Part shown: positions 1 to 12,506 of the stretch, one piece after another
Numbering within the stretch: position 1 is the stretch's first letter
Layout: each line of letters opens with the position of its first letter
Assembly: GCA_945910005.1 (NCBI GenBank)
Contig: OX246740.1
Location: 674,917 to 738,916 of the forward strand
Direction: 5' to 3'
Origin: Isoperla grammatica
Lineage: Eukaryota; Arthropoda; Insecta; Plecoptera; Perlodidae
DNA: 64,000 bases
The notes under the pieces: model-generated
The model's database searches: none
Told to the model about the DNA's origin: nothing
The model's input: the letters and a program-made list of their open reading frames with translations, nothing else
Translations under genes and position numbers: made by a program

Positions 1-128
1 TAAATGTTTGGTGTGTATGTTACACAATACCTATACAAGATAAACAATATCATATATAACACTATTAGGAATTTATCAGATTGTAATATATAGACGAAAT
101 TTTAAAATAATAATAATATGTATACATA

Positions 129-134
129 TTTATT
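129..134 (-). terminator. Candidate FABP polyadenylation signal
   Basis: AATAAA on the minus strand, about 236 nt downstream of the FABP stop. It is the first canonical hexamer seen after the stop. The region is AT-rich, so a chance match is possible; cDNA ends would settle it. Confidence 0.4.
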
Positions 135-369
135 AAAAAAGAAAATTAGAAACAATTTAAACCAAAGCATATAGTGAGATTTTGAACTTTTGAGAGTAGT
201 AAGCATATGAACTATTGGGTAATAGTCCGTTATACTCATGATATTCTTAAAGCATATACGTCTTATTCACAATAGTTGACGACTTCTAAGCCGTATGCAT
301 CTCTCTTAGGGATCAAATTGGATGGAAGCATAAAAGCTCCGATATCGACACATCGAGATGTTAGTTGAC

Positions 370-423
370 TCATTCAACGAGCTTGTAGATGCGCGTGCAG
401 ACAAGGTCATCCACCATAACGAG
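370..423 (-). CDS. Fatty acid-binding protein, exon 3 (residues 119-135 and stop)
   Basis: A 54-nt last coding exon found by searching for the missing FABP C-terminus. It starts after a gttgcag acceptor (424-426) and encodes 17 residues ending in TGA. The segment Val-Cys-Thr-Arg-Ile-Tyr-Lys contains the family's Arg-x-Tyr pair (Arg129, Tyr131 here), which binds the ligand carboxylate in many FABPs. Codon phase continues exactly from exon 2, which ends on a complete Met codon. The three exons total 408 nt, giving 135 residues, a normal FABP length of about 130-135. The exon is too short to show up as an open reading frame. Confidence is high because the splice site, phase, motif and final length all agree. 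Confidence 0.92.
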   Translation of the reverse strand, partial: LVMVDDLVCTRIYKLVE

Positions 424-1882
424 CTGCAACACATAGACAAAGGTTAATCTTTGACCAAATTCTGTAACACTTGAAAAATGAATTTTAAAAAATGATCCAA
501 GTCAGGTTGTTTTAAACCTTAAAGCAGAAAAAATATTTAAAAACACATAAATTGACACAAAATTGTACTTGAAACAGGTTAACACAATCGTTTGTATTAG
601 TAAAATACAAAATAAACATTATCAAATAAAATAAAATAATAAAGTCATGACATAGGAAATTAGGTTACATTTTCTGTTCCCCGTTTCTGAAACAAAATCT
701 TGCAATTGTCGTAATCGTAACACAGGTCATTGAAATGTCATGTGTTTCCTACATATTAACCCAAGGCATGAATACGAATTTCTTGATGAACACCAACTCA
801 TGAAGTGTAATCCAGAACATGTCTAACGCAACATTGGCCAGTACACGATATTGCATTGAATTTACTGATAAAAATCCAACTCATGTAAACAAAGTGTAAT
901 CCAGAACAACCTTTCTAACCCAACATTGGCCAGTACACAACATTGCAAGAATTTTTTAACTGAGTGTGACAACAACTGTGCTTAGGAGACACCAGTCAAG
1001 ATAGCTAGAAAGAGCGCTTACTTACAAGGAACTGAAGAGGTTGAAGGTAAGATCATGCATCTAAACTAATTGTCGCCTATTTCAATTATTACGGTATGTT
1101 AATTTATGTGATGTGTTTTTAATCATGCACTGTAATTAGTGTAGTAGGTCTTTATCATACATACTGAATGTTACCTTTCTAAAAATTATTGTAATGTAAC
1201 TTCATGGGATAATTTATTTTTAATAACGTGCTATGTTAACAAGTTTTACCCATCAACATGTATCACGCATAGCACGTTAATTGTGATTTGTGTTAATTTT
1301 ATGCTTTGTTATTTTATTTAATAACACGGACTTAGAATATTATACCGAAACGGAATAGCAAATTGTAGATTTACAATTCAGTGTATTATGTAGTAGCATA
1401 ATAAAGAGAGACAACATAAAGAAGATGGGAAAATTGTGCCTTCGGCATGTTGAGGTAAAAAGAAAATAGATTCTGCTGGATAAAGAAGCATTTTCGTTTC
1501 CTTTGTTTACCAATGGTACGACAATAAAAAATTCTGTTGAAATGGGTCTCCCAATCAAAGAAAGCATGTTACTGTTTGTCATACTGATGCTGTCATATAT
1601 TGAAAACATCAAACATGTGTTTTGATAGCGTTGTTAACTACTGAATCTATGGGGAAGGGGGAGGGGTGGGAGGAGGGGGAGATCATGACTGTCCTCTTCC
1701 ATAAAAAAAAATGCACTGTCTTGTTTTTATATCACATAAACATCACATTAGCAAGTTTCACTTTCTGAAGCGAGTGTTTAAATTAAAAGAATGTATTGTA
1801 GTAATAAGCAGTTCTGTAATGCTTGCGATGTCAATCAGCACCAAAAGGGCAATGCAGAGATTGTACTGAATGCCATTGATTA
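424..1882. other. FABP intron 2, first part, with a local tandem duplication
   Basis: AT-rich intron sequence. A segment of about 45 bp is present twice, at about 800-846 and 892-938, both reading through CCAGAACA and TTGGCCAGTACAC, about 93 bp apart. A G-rich stretch lies near 1650-1680. No exon was recognised here. Confidence 0.6.
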
Positions 1883-3423
1883 GATGAGCGTAGCGAAGCG
1901 GAGTGAATCTCTCCATACAACTCGATCGGCGCTTTGTCTGTGTGTCTGTCTGTATGTGCGCCAAATTCTGTTCGTCGTGCACAGGTCAAACGGCTTGACG
2001 TATTTTTCTGAAATTTTCGGGCAACGTTCGTGACCACTAAACTCGATGCTGTTATCATAACCAGCAAAAGTCGTCAAGATGCCAACCTACAAAAAATTAA
2101 TTACTGAAAAATAAAATTTGTTTATTTATTTAATTAAGTGAAAACTTACAAACGGATTTAAATAATGTTTCTCATGTAGGTTTATATCAACAATACCAAC
2201 AATTGACAATGATTTCAAAATTGTACGTTTATCCGCCATGTTATAAAAAAATATTGTTTATTTACAACAAAACTTTCTTCATTTTTACAGTGTTCCGCCG
2301 ATATGATTTACATTTGCGGACTATTGCAGTTAGATGCACTCAGTATACACCAAACATAGCGTACGTAACAATACCTATGCAATATTATTTGGAATTTCGA
2401 TAGCTGTCATAGAATGCCTACAATGACGTAAGATGCCAACCTACAAAAAATTAACAACTGAAACACATGTTTTGTTATTTATTTAATTAAATTAAAAGTT
2501 ACACACCGATATAAATAATTTTTTATATGTGAGTCCACATCAATAATACCAACACACGACAACAGTTTCAAAATTGTAGCTTTAACCGCCATGTTATAAA
2601 CAAATATTGTTTATTTACGGCAGTAATTTTCTTCGTTTTTACAGTGTTCCACCGATATGATTCGCATTTGCGGACCATTGAAGTTAGATGCACATATAGT
2701 ATGCTGCCGAAATGGCTTACGCAGTCAGACTTTTCTCACTATGTATTTGGAATTTTGATAGCTATCATAGAATGGCAACAATGACGTGTTATATTTAATG
2801 ACCTTCACGGCAAACATGCAAATGTTAACAACGAACTTAGTCGACAAATTAAAAAGCTTTTATTATGATTTAAAAGCGGGTTATTGTATGATTCAACAAT
2901 ATTACATTTTAGATATAGTCTGTATCTACATTATGAAACTTTCCATACACTGATTGGTTTAATAGTTTATGAATTAGAGCCTATTGAGTAGACCACGGTC
3001 GAATGAAATTATGCGGAAATCCATCAACTTGAAGGTTTTAATTTCTTTAAAGAAAACTTCTTAACGGATTTATATAATATTTCGTGCATTTATTAGCAAC
3101 ATATCAAGAAATAATATACTTAAGTTATAAGGTTGTAACTTGATCCGCCATCTTGTAAAAAAATCGTATGTTTATTATAAAGATATATTTTTTTTTTTAA
3201 AGAGTAATATTTCAAGTGTGTCATTTTAAATTCTAGGATTGATAATCTAATTCTACAATAACTACAATAACTAACTGAGTATTAAGTTGGTTATTTGATA
3301 CGTCAGTTTCGTTTGCCATATATTATCTAATCTATTAATTAATTAATTTAATATGCAAATGATTTATTTGATTTGATACATTGAAAAAAATCGCTCATCT
3401 GTCAACGCGGAGCGTTTTCCTAG
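1883..3423 (+). mobile_element. Helitron-like non-autonomous element, family 2, long copy
   Basis: It starts with GATGAGCG followed by the box CTCCATACAACTCGATCGG. It ends with CGCTCATC, then the short hairpin AACGC-GGA-GCGTT, then TTCCTAG and a flanking T. The 3' hairpin followed by CTAG with A/T flanks is Helitron-like. The start and end octamers are inverted copies of each other, as reported for Helentron-type relatives. The interior holds about 360-bp imperfect tandem units (about 2070-2430, 2430-2790, and a degraded third near 3000-3160), each with a ccgccatgttataaa segment. There is no transposase or helicase reading frame. Boundaries come from comparison with the copy at 3493. Confidence 0.6.
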
Positions 3424-3492
3424 TTAGTTCCACATCATCTATTAGTGCCATAGGGCTAACAAAACATTCTATTCATAGGTTTTTAGTTTTTA

Positions 3493-3910
3493 GATGAGCG
3501 ATAGCGAATCTCTCCATACAACTCGATCGGCGCTTTGTCTGTTCGTCTGTCTGTCTGTGCGCCAAATGTTGTTCGTCGCGCACAGGTCAAACGGCTTGAC
3601 GGATTTGGCTGAAATTTTCGGTCAACACCCGTGACCACTAAACTCGATGCTGTTGACATAATCAGCCAAATCCGTCACGATGCCAACCTACAAAAAATTA
3701 ATTACTGAAAACAATTTTTCGTCGCGAACAGGCCAAACGGCTTGACGGATTTGGCTGAAATTTTCGGTCAACACCTGTGACCACAAACTCGATGCTGTTA
3801 ACATAATCAGTCAAATCCGTTAAGATGCCAACCTACAAAAAATTAATTACTTTAAAAAATACCCAATTTTGTTAAAATCGCTCATCTGTCAACGCGGAGC
3901 GTTTTCCTAG
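3493..3910 (+). mobile_element. Helitron-like non-autonomous element, family 2, short copy
   Basis: A 418-bp copy with the same GATGAGCG start and the same AACGC-GGA-GCGTT hairpin, TTCCTAG end and flanking T as the element at 1883-3423, separated from it by only 69 bp. It holds two copies of an internal unit of about 120 bp (CGGCTTGACGGATTTGGCTG at about 3594 and 3739). Non-coding. Confidence 0.65.
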
Positions 3911-4727
3911 TATATTCAAAAACACCAACAGAAATAATTTTTTCTGAAGTAGAGGATAAACGATAAACAATACATACAAAAACAAAAAATACTCTTGTTG
4001 ATTAGAGCACATTGACTAAATCCTAAGTGAAGTTTGTAATTATATTTATTTAAGCAAAATTCAATGTTGCTACCGTGTAATCAATAGTCTTAAAGATACT
4101 TTTTGTATTATTCGAACTAGATTAATTCAGATTAAAATAATCAAATAAAATGCTATCTGGTATTTTGTCTTTAGTGCAGGAAACATTTGGACAGGCAATG
4201 TGTGTAAAATGACATCGTAGTTTCAAATTACAGTAATTTGATCTTTGCTTCTACTGTGCACAGTTCCCTAATGTTTCCTCTCATCCCATGGAAACTAACC
4301 CTGCTCACAATCAATTATGTCCAACTGGCAACTATCACCCATTTGTCAGCGAGGGAAAGCAACACACCTACTTTCTTATCTTGTTCTTATTTTTTAATGT
4401 CCTTTTAAATTACATTGTTTTTACTCCAGCAGCAAGAACCTGACTAACCATACACTTTACAGTTTGAATTTACATAATATTTACACTACGTATGAAGCAG
4501 ACTTAATATTACGGATGTAAATCTTGACTGCCTAACAACAGTGCACTTACTTGTGACGTGCTCAGTAAAGATGAAATTATCCATGTTATAAATGTATAAA
4601 TTATGGATATGTAAAATTCATTGTCTTCAAAAAACATTAGATTATGTAGACGGAATAATACACGAGACCAGAAGTTGGTACCATTTCCCGCAAAGGGTTC
4701 GCTTAACGTTTGGATTTGGCTATATTA
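3911..4727. other. FABP intron 2, unannotated stretch
   Basis: AT-rich, no recognisable exon, repeat copy or RNA. Nothing further supported. Confidence 0.5.
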
Positions 4728-5800
4728 GGCACTAGCAGTTGCCCGCCTGGCATCGCTCACGTGGATTTTAGGATTTTGTACAATTATTGTGTTACACAAA
4801 ATAGGAAAACACGTATCTTTATTTTTTTTTAAATAATCTAAATACCAATTTTCAATTTTGTAAGATGCTTGGTTGTTGAAGTAGGGTCAGTGTAATCTGT
4901 CCCCCAGTAAACTGACCCAGCAATAAGCTGCACCAATGTAAACTGTACCAACATCAACCAGACCCAATAACCTTGGGCAGCTGGACAATTTACATTGGCG
5001 CTGTTTATCGCTGGGTCAGTTTACTGGGGGACGGATTACAGGATCCCGTTGAGTCAGTGTAATCTGTCCCCCGGTAAACTGACCCAGCAGTTGAAATATA
5101 TATGTATTCTCATAGAAAAATTTGCTCCGTCCCTTTTCACACCCCTTAATTTGTTTTTCGGAAAACGGTAAAACACATATTTCTTTAATAACAATTTTCA
5201 CGTCTGTAACATCTTTGGTTTTTTCAGGTTTACGTGAACTCATATAATATAATTCATCCCTACTTTTTCACCCCTCTCAACTGACTTTCAAAAAATGGTA
5301 AAACTTGTGTTGTTTAAAGTTATTCTAAAAGGATATTCTAATTGGCGAGTTTGACATCAGCTTTTGAAATTAAAAATGCACCCCCCTCCTTTTTAACCCC
5401 GTTTTCACCCACTTAACTTGATTTAAGAAAAATGTAAAAACACATATTTATTTATTCTTAAAGAAACATCAAAATACCAATTTTCACGTCTGTAACATCT
5501 CCTGAATTCAAAATATACGTACGCTCATAAAATAATTCACCCCCTCTTTTCAAACTCATTAACTGGATTTTCGAAAAATTGTAAAACATTATTGTTGGTA
5601 TATTTTCAAAGGAAAATCTAAATATCAAATTTCCCGACGGTAACATCTCCCGTTTTTTAGTTTTAAAAAATCACCCCCTGTTTCACCCACTTATCTGGAA
5701 TTGCTAAAAAATATTAAAATACGTGTTTCTTTATTTTTTTAAGAAAATATAAATACCAATTTTTTTTAAATGTCTGCGAAAATTTGAAAGCAATAGGTTG
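4728..5800 (+). repeat. AT-rich dispersed repeat X, copy 1 (3' end missing)
   Basis: It begins CTAGCAGTTGCCCGCCTGG, resembling the start of a dispersed repeat common in arthropods. It continues as degenerate units of about 130-150 bp, each with the order: CACCCC run, TTTTCGAAAAA-like, GGTAAAACAC-like, ACCAATTTTCACG, CTGTAACATCT. Related copies are at 40044-41095 and 48405-50186. The terminal GAGTCAGT tract seen in those copies is absent here. Superfamily not assigned. Confidence 0.6.
4883..5091. repeat. Inverted repeat plus extra direct copy, nested in repeat X
   Basis: Arms of about 65 bp (4883-4950 and about 4978-5046) share AGTAAACTGACCCAGC and its complement. A third partial copy in the first orientation follows at 5053-5091. 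Looks like a small foldback insertion. Confidence 0.65.
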
Positions 5801-6151
5801 CACCACATATTGCCCATAATGGCCAAAATGGCATGTGATTGGTAGTTCATTATTACAATGTTTCAGCTGACATTATACTGAAGTTCAACTGTTCACTCCA
5901 ACTTTGGTGTACAATGACAAACATATAATTATTTCCGTAAACCTTATCGGAGGATATAGGTATTCAAACTCTCATATTTCCCCGTATACAACATATTCGT
6001 TTTCTATTGACAGCTAAATAAAACTTGAAATAGTAATATAAGTGACATGGCCGATGTGACGTCACGTGAATACTCCCCATCCCTATCCCCCCTAGCAATT
6101 TCGAAATCACAACGTAGTCTTGGACGACACAATAGTCAAGAGGAAAGAAAA

Positions 6152-6240
6152 TACTACCGCCAATATTAAAACCGGGCGAAATCACAGTTTAATACACCAT
6201 GTCGAAAATGTGAAATTGGGCTCAATTTGGGTTCGTAAGA
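6152..6240. mobile_element. Solo end of a mariner-like MITE
   Basis: Resembles the terminal inverted repeat of the complete element at 62052-62400, sharing CGCCAATATTAAAACC and a later TTCGTRAG. Only one end is visible in this part of the intron. Confidence 0.45.
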
Positions 6241-6440
6241 AGTAAATAATAATATGTTGATATTTGTATATTAAAACTTACAGGGTTGGGCATATTTACC
6301 TTGTAATTAAAAACATTTAAAATAATCTTTGTAATAGTAATAAAAAAAATGTAAAAACAAGATTTCAGTTCATTCGAATTGATTGAGCCCGCTATTGACT
6401 TTGTACGTGTAGGGGGGGAGGGGGGGGGGGGGGGACCCAC

Positions 6441-6715
6441 CATCTTGATCTCGGTGTCGCTGAACTCCCGCGTGATCTTAGTCTCCTTGTCGCCGCCCTT
6501 CTGCGTCTCATTGAGGGTGTTGCCGTCGAGGGTGATGGTGGCCTTGACCTTGCGACCGTCGGGTGTCTCCTGGTCGAACTCCTCCCCCAGCTTGAAGGTG
6601 ATGACTGTGTTCTTGAAGGTCGAGCTGGACTTGAGGGTGTACTCGTCTCCGGTGACGATCAGCTCCACCACGGGGCTGACTGCGTTGCCCATCTTGCGTG
6701 TCACCAGGCCCACCC
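6441..6715 (-). CDS. Fatty acid-binding protein, exon 2 (residues 27-118)
   Basis: Central FABP exon of 275 nt. It carries Gly27-Val-Gly-Leu, the TRKMGN segment, and the strongly conserved block STFKNT (about 58-63), FKLGEEFD (67-74), DGRKVK (79-84) and ITLDG (87-91). Arg109 of REFS is the counterpart of the buried Arg106 of mammalian heart FABP. The acceptor is tttcag|GGGTG at 6716/6715, and the donor ATG|GTGGGT starts at 6440. In vertebrate FABP genes this stretch is split by an intron near residue 80; here it is one exon, as reported for some insect FABP genes. The exon is GC-rich at third codon positions, unlike the AT-rich intron around it. On the sense strand the donor is followed within a few bases by a long C tract (plus-strand G run 6420-6434). 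Confidence 0.95.
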
Positions 6716-7153
6716 CTGAAACACCGACCACATTACCACGAGAAACAAAACAAACAAACAAACATATCAGCGAATATTACAAACCAACAGAAGCGAAGCC
6801 AGAAATAAACCATATTTCGATATCATAGAATATCTCAATTCAAAACGGCTTCTGAATCTTACGGTTTCCACCGTCACTCCGACAGTGTGGTAATAGAATA
6901 CCGCAATAAATATAGCATTAGAGTTAATCCCGTTATTGGTGATAATATATTATTTCAGACTCAACTCGTCACTCTTACATCTATGCGCAATGTACCTACA
7001 CATGCTATTGCTCTCGTCATGACTGAATGCAAGAAAAATGAGAGCGTGGCTAGACCTGGGATTTTCTTAGTTTGACGCTCCCCTGACGCTCCCCTCCATC
7101 GCTATGTGACCACCCCTTACCCCCGTGACAACCCGACATTCATTTCATATTTA
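6716..7153. other. FABP intron 1, 3' part
   Basis: No exon or repeat family recognised. It adjoins the pentanucleotide tract that starts at about 7154. Confidence 0.5.
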
Positions 7154-7261
7154 TTCAATTCAATTCAATTCAATTCAATTCAATTCAATTCAATTCAATT
7201 CAATTCAATTGAATTCAATTCAATTCAATTCAATTCAATTCAATTCAATTCAATTCAATTT
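7154..7261. repeat. (CAATT)n microsatellite
   Basis: About 21 pentamers with one GAATT interruption near 7210. Peptide frames through it are artefacts of the pentamer. Confidence 0.98.
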
Positions 7262-8705
7262 TTATTTTATTCTTTTCAAAAAAATAATACAAGTAGAAAT
7301 GACATAAAATTTGTTGACAACATATATAAATGAATATATATTAATTTCATATTATATTATTTGTTGTGCTGGGCGATGGTCACATAACTAGGGGCAAATT
7401 TAAAATATCTGCACTCTACCAGAGATGACTTGCACGCTGCAAAATAACAGGCAGGTAAGTCTATATTTCCGCCACGTCACCGCAGCGACGGTTTGCGCAA
7501 GTGTTGTCACTGACACGGACGTTGTCAGAATGCACATGACCAGGTAAACTCCAGGAACAAAAACACGAAGCAATCTTCACGGCGACACCCTTTTCTGCGA
7601 AAACCAATTAGCAGCTAAATCAATAAATAAATAATGAACATTCGCAGAAGTTTGGCTCGCAATTACAACACCATTAATTGCGACATTCAACTCAATCAGC
7701 AAGTAGCAGGTGTCTCACGATGGTTATAAAACAGTCAGAGGGAAAAGTAATACGAGTATATTTCATTTTATTTTATTATAAGTTACATTACGCTACGTCA
7801 GAGCGTAGGTTTAATATGTGTGTGTGTCGCAAGTTTGCTTTATCACGCGTTTCTTTGCGACAATGAAAAGTTGCAACTGTGCCTACTTTTTGATAGGGAA
7901 ACGAGAGTTATCTTAAAATTTAGCTAAGATATACCAATTAAAATGCAGCATACTCTTAGCAATTGCAGTTACTTTTATTTCTAAAAGTTGCCGATTTTGA
8001 CGGTTACAACCAAGCTCCGAAAATATTCATTGAAATTCAACCACGGTTTCAAAATTGGTGACATCTTGTATACATCTTGATGTATACATCTTTTTTTTAT
8101 TTCTACTAAGATAAAAACACCGGGGTAAGACGCATAATAAAGCCAAGAACGCCTACGGCAATGCCAAAATAATTAATTCCCTCAGACTAAAGCATTCATT
8201 GTCTTGATTAAACCACATCAGACACGTCTGGTCTTCGAACTAAGCCTAATCACCTCAATTACCAATCCCAGAGTTGCAGACTGGAACTCCGGAAGTGAGC
8301 CCCCCCCCCCCCCCCACCCCTGAAGCACATTCAGCCAGAAGGAAACGAGCCGCGGTGGCCAAACGAAGGAGACTCGTTCAGTAGCCAAGAGTCCAAGCTG
8401 CACTCTGATTGGTCATAGCAATATTGTTATTATACTAATTGTAATCACAGGTAAGACTACCGGTCGAGGTGGTGACCGGTGCCCGCAAAGAGGGCTCTCG
8501 TTTTTGATGCTGTTGTCTGTTGACATTTCTTTATTCATCTCACGTGACCATCATTTGTCCTCTACCTACTTCCTCACTTTGTCATATCTGGCGGCCCTCT
8601 TTGCCATCCAAGCGCCCCCTGAACCCTGCCCCACGCCCACTAACCACGTAGACCCCCCCCCCCCTTCTAAATCGATTCCCTTATGTTGACCCCAACGATG
8701 TGCAA
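7262..8705. other. FABP intron 1, unannotated stretch
   Basis: No gene or named repeat seen apart from two C runs, at about 8300-8316 and 8649-8663. Confidence 0.5.
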
Positions 8706-8776
8706 TAACTAACTAACTAACTAACTAACTAAATAACTAACTAACTAACTAACTAAACTAACAACTAATAACTAAC

Positions 8777-8807
<31 letters not shown>

Positions 8808-8900
8808 AACTACTAACTAAGTAACAACTAACAACTAACAACTAACAACTAACTAACAACTAACTAACCAACCACCTAACCAAATGACCAGCCAACCTAC
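8706..8900. repeat. Degenerate (TAAC)n microsatellite
   Basis: Tandem AACT/AACA tetramers grading into CAACC/GACCAA-type variants toward 8950. Confidence 0.95.
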
Positions 8901-9900
8901 CAACCAACTGACCAATCAACTGACCAATCAACCTACGGACCGACCAACCAAAATTGGATGTTTATGTAAGTAATAGTATTAGCAGTAAACAGTTTGCTAC
9001 AATCAAACAAAACAAATAACACAATCGGGAAAATGATCGAAGCTATGAATAGGGAACTTTAAAATAGTGTTATAGAATCGAGTATAAAATTGAACTTATT
9101 GTCTTTAGTACATTTTAAATTAAATGAAAGTCATTATTTATATTCCGCGTCAAAACAGTGCTGCGCCCATTTTAATCTAAATAAAAGCATTTCAAAGTGT
9201 GTCGAGTTATATATTCCTGTCAGCTAAACCCATCGTAGCTCCTAAAGCTATATCTCGTACACTGTAGTCCCCTAGTTTAATATACTGTGATTGGGCTTGT
9301 CTCAATTGACCCAGAATGACCCTTAATGGATGTAGATTGGATTTATAAGGACTCGGGGCAAGTTTCCAGTTAACCCGTCAACTACGCCCTTAGATCTCCG
9401 AAGAGGACCGGATAAGAGTGGTGAGAGTAGAGAGAGCTTTTCTTCAGTGATCCGACACAAACAGCTCGAGCAGCGGGGGAAATGTTTTGGAAAGATGCGT
9501 GGCTACATTTTACTGAGTGAACAGATATTCTGAAAACACGATATGCATGAAAATTAACAATATATGAACGAATAGGGCTACAATTTTGGAAAAAGGATCG
9601 AAAATGTAAAATACTTGAATTTGTTTTCATGACGCTTCCAACTTATAAGTTGACGAACGATCTTTGCCAACGTGGTGGCTGCAGTCTGTAAGCGCTGCCT
9701 AATTTTAACGTGGCTACAAAACGCCTGGTTTCAAACCCGGTAAAGACGAAATTCAATCGGACAATTTGAATTTTCTACCCATCGATCATATTGTCACAAT
9801 AAGCCTAGTGTAAATAAATCATCATTCAAAGTATCATTCAGTTGTAAACAAAAGTCATAAATATATTATAGTGTGCGTACGTAGACGTTCACGTTGTGCA
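8901..9900. other. FABP intron 1, unannotated stretch
   Basis: AT-rich; no exon, RNA or repeat family recognised. Confidence 0.5.
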
Positions 9901-11180
9901 TTCACCCCTGTCCCCACATATGACGTGCAAGCAGATGCAGTAACTCGACTATACTGACACAGGAACACTCCTTGTGGGTAGAATGGTTTCACCCCTGTCC
10001 CCACATATGACGTGCAAGCAGATGCAGTAACTCGACTATACTGACACAGGAACACTCCTTGTGGGTAGAATGGTTTCACCCCTGTCCCCACATATGACGT
10101 GCAAGCAGATGCAGTAACTCGACTATACTGACACAGGAACACTCCTTGTGGGTAGAATGGTTTCACCCCTGTCCCCACATATGACGTGCAAGCAGATGCA
10201 GTAACTGGACTATACTGACACAGGAACACTCCTTGTGGGTAGAATGGTTTCACCCCTGTCCCCACATATGACGTGCAAGCAGATGCAGTAACTCGACTAT
10301 ACTGACACAAGAACACTCCTTGTGGGTAGAATGGTTTCACCCCTGTCCCCACATATGACGTGCAAGCAGATGCAGTAACTCGACTATACTGACACAAGAA
10401 CACTCCTTGTGGGTAGAATGGTTTCACCCCTGTCCCCACATATGACGTGCAAGCAGATGCAGTAACTCGACTATACTGACACAGGAACACTCCTTGTGGG
10501 TAGAATGGTTTCACCCCTGTCCCCACATATGACGTGCAAGCAGATGCAGTAACTCGACTATACTGACACCGGAACACTCCTTGTGGGTAGAATGGTTTCA
10601 CCCCTGTCCCCACATATGACGTGCAAGCAGATGCAGTAACTCGACTATACTGACACAAGAACACTCCTTGTGGGTAGAATGGTTTCACCCCTGTCCCCCA
10701 CATATGACGTGCAAGCAGATGCAGTAACTCGACTATACTGACACAGGAACACTCCTTGTGGGTAGAATGGTTTCACCCCTGTCCCCACATATGACGTGCA
10801 AGCAGATGCAGTAACTCGACTATACTGACACCGGAACACTCCTTGTGGGTAGAATGGTTTCACCCCTGTCCCCACATATGACGTGCAAGCAGATGCAGTA
10901 ACTCGACTATACTGACACAGGAACACTCCTTGTGGGTAGGATGGTTTCACCCCTGTCCCCACATATGACGTGCAAGCAGATGCAGTAACTCGACTATACT
11001 GACACAGGAACACTCCTTGTGGGTAGAATGGTTTCACCCCTGTCCCCACATATGACGTGCAAGCAGATGCAGTAACTCGACTATACTGACACAGGAACAC
11101 TCCTTGTGGGTAGAATGGTTTCACCCCTGTCCCCACATATGACGTGCAAGCAGATGCAGTAACTCGACTCTACTGACACC
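9901..11180. repeat. 87-bp minisatellite, about 14.7 copies
   Basis: Nearly identical 87-bp units (landmarks CCCCACATATGACGTGCAAG and GACACAGGAACACTCC). Variation is confined to a few positions: AGG/AAG/CGG after GACAC, one C-to-G, one A-to-G, and one extra C near 10697. The unit is 29 codons and stop-free in one minus-strand frame, so long repetitive peptide frames appear; the extra C breaks them. It lies inside FABP intron 1 with no splice-site evidence, so it is called non-coding. Confidence 0.97.
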
Positions 11181-11724
11181 GGAAAAAGAAAATTACCGCA
11201 TTTTTTCGCTCGCGCTCTCGTCCGGACATAGATATAGTTATACACACGTTAGAAAATATTTCACCAGTCAATCAATCAATTTGAAATCAATGAGTAGAGT
11301 TAGTCGGCATTCCCTCACGTTCTACGTCTCGTGACGCACGTCCTACAACGGTCACGTGACGCACACACTGCGTTCAGCGGTCACGTCCACACGGTGCGAG
11401 TTGGGGTACACCGTCTTCGTCGACATCACATACTGAAACGTGCTCAAACTATTATTATTTATGTATTAATTTATTTTTAATCTGTTTATTTACACATAAG
11501 AAAGGGTCTCACTAAAGCTAAAACCTTAGCTTGGCTATGGGACGCAGATATAAGCACGAATTGCGGAGTGAAACAGTACAGACAAAATGGTCACACACAT
11601 GGACGTAATCGGTTCAATAGATAGTTGAACGGTGCTTTCATCGGTGAAATTAATAAATATTAACCATGGCGGCAATAATCAACTAATAATATATAATAGT
11701 AAGGTAATTTAGCAAAGGTTTTCC

Positions 11725-11815
11725 GTGGCGTGATAGTTCAATTTGTAAGAACATTGGTAAGGTATATTGGTATTGGTAGCGCCGGATGTTCTGAGTTCGA
11801 CCCCATTCGGGACCC
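11725..11815 (+). repeat. Possible tRNA-derived SINE head
   Basis: tRNA-like spacing of an A-box-like GATAGTTCAATTTGTAAGA and a B-box-like GAGTTCGACCCC. The rest of the body is not recognised. Confidence 0.35.
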
Positions 11816-11847
11816 ATTTGTACTACAATTGAAGCTTACTACAACTG

Positions 11848-12060
11848 AGCAGTTTGCCGTGATGACGTGTAACCGTACCGGAAGCAGATCGGGGGAAGTA
11901 GCCATAACACGTACACCAAGCACGCGCTGGCTCGCATTGCACACCATGCAATCTTGCCCATGAACGGACGCTGTAGAGCAGTTTGCCGTGATGACGTGTA
12001 ACGGTACCGGAAGCAGATCGGGTGAACACACCAACCACACGCTGGCTCGCATTGCATTGC
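11848..12060 (+). repeat. Tandem duplication, about 126-bp spacing
   Basis: GAGCAGTTTGCCGTGATGAC begins both copies, at about 11848 and 11974. Both continue through GGAAGCAGATCGGG and GCTGGCTCGCATTGCA. Peptides read through it are coincidental. Confidence 0.85.
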
Positions 12061-12283
12061 GCGACCGTGACCATGGTCGCTTGCAACATTGCTCAATAGA
12101 GGCACGTCAGACGTCACGCCCATTAGCTGTTACACAAGCTTTACCAGAACGACACATTCCTTTCATCTTTGCAACACGTCAATGGTTGTAAGCCCCTGCT
12201 TTGTAGTGATGGTATGGTATACATACCTACTTTACGTAATAATAAATGTATGCTATATTACTAGTACCATTGGAGTGTACTAG

Positions 12284-12506
12284 TGTAGGGTAGAGGCCCA
12301 CGTGGCGGTCATTGGCGACTGTCTACCCATAAATCGTCCGTGTACGCTAGTAGTACTGGGGGGAAACCGCTAGGTGCCGCCACACCTACACATTGATTAG
12401 GCCGCGCTGACTTGGCGGCACCTAGCGGCTCCCCCCAGTACCACTAGCGTACACGGGCGATTTATGGGTAGACAGTCGCCAATGGCCGCTGGAACTCTAC
12501 CCTACA
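12284..12506. mobile_element. Foldback MITE, arms about 95-100 bp
   Basis: Two long inverted arms beginning GTGTAGGGTAGAG, with inner landmarks GACTGTCTACCCATAAATCG and CCGCTAGGTGCCGCCA, separated by a short loop around 12385-12410. No convincing target-site duplication, so superfamily is open. Confidence 0.75.

Noticed and set aside
6379..6828. Plus-strand frame of 149 codons
   Set aside because: Antisense shadow of FABP exon 2; the minus-strand reading has clear family motifs and splice sites.
11738..12123. Overlapping minus-strand frames of about 90-104 codons
   Set aside because: They run through a tandem duplication and share its repeated words; no family features.
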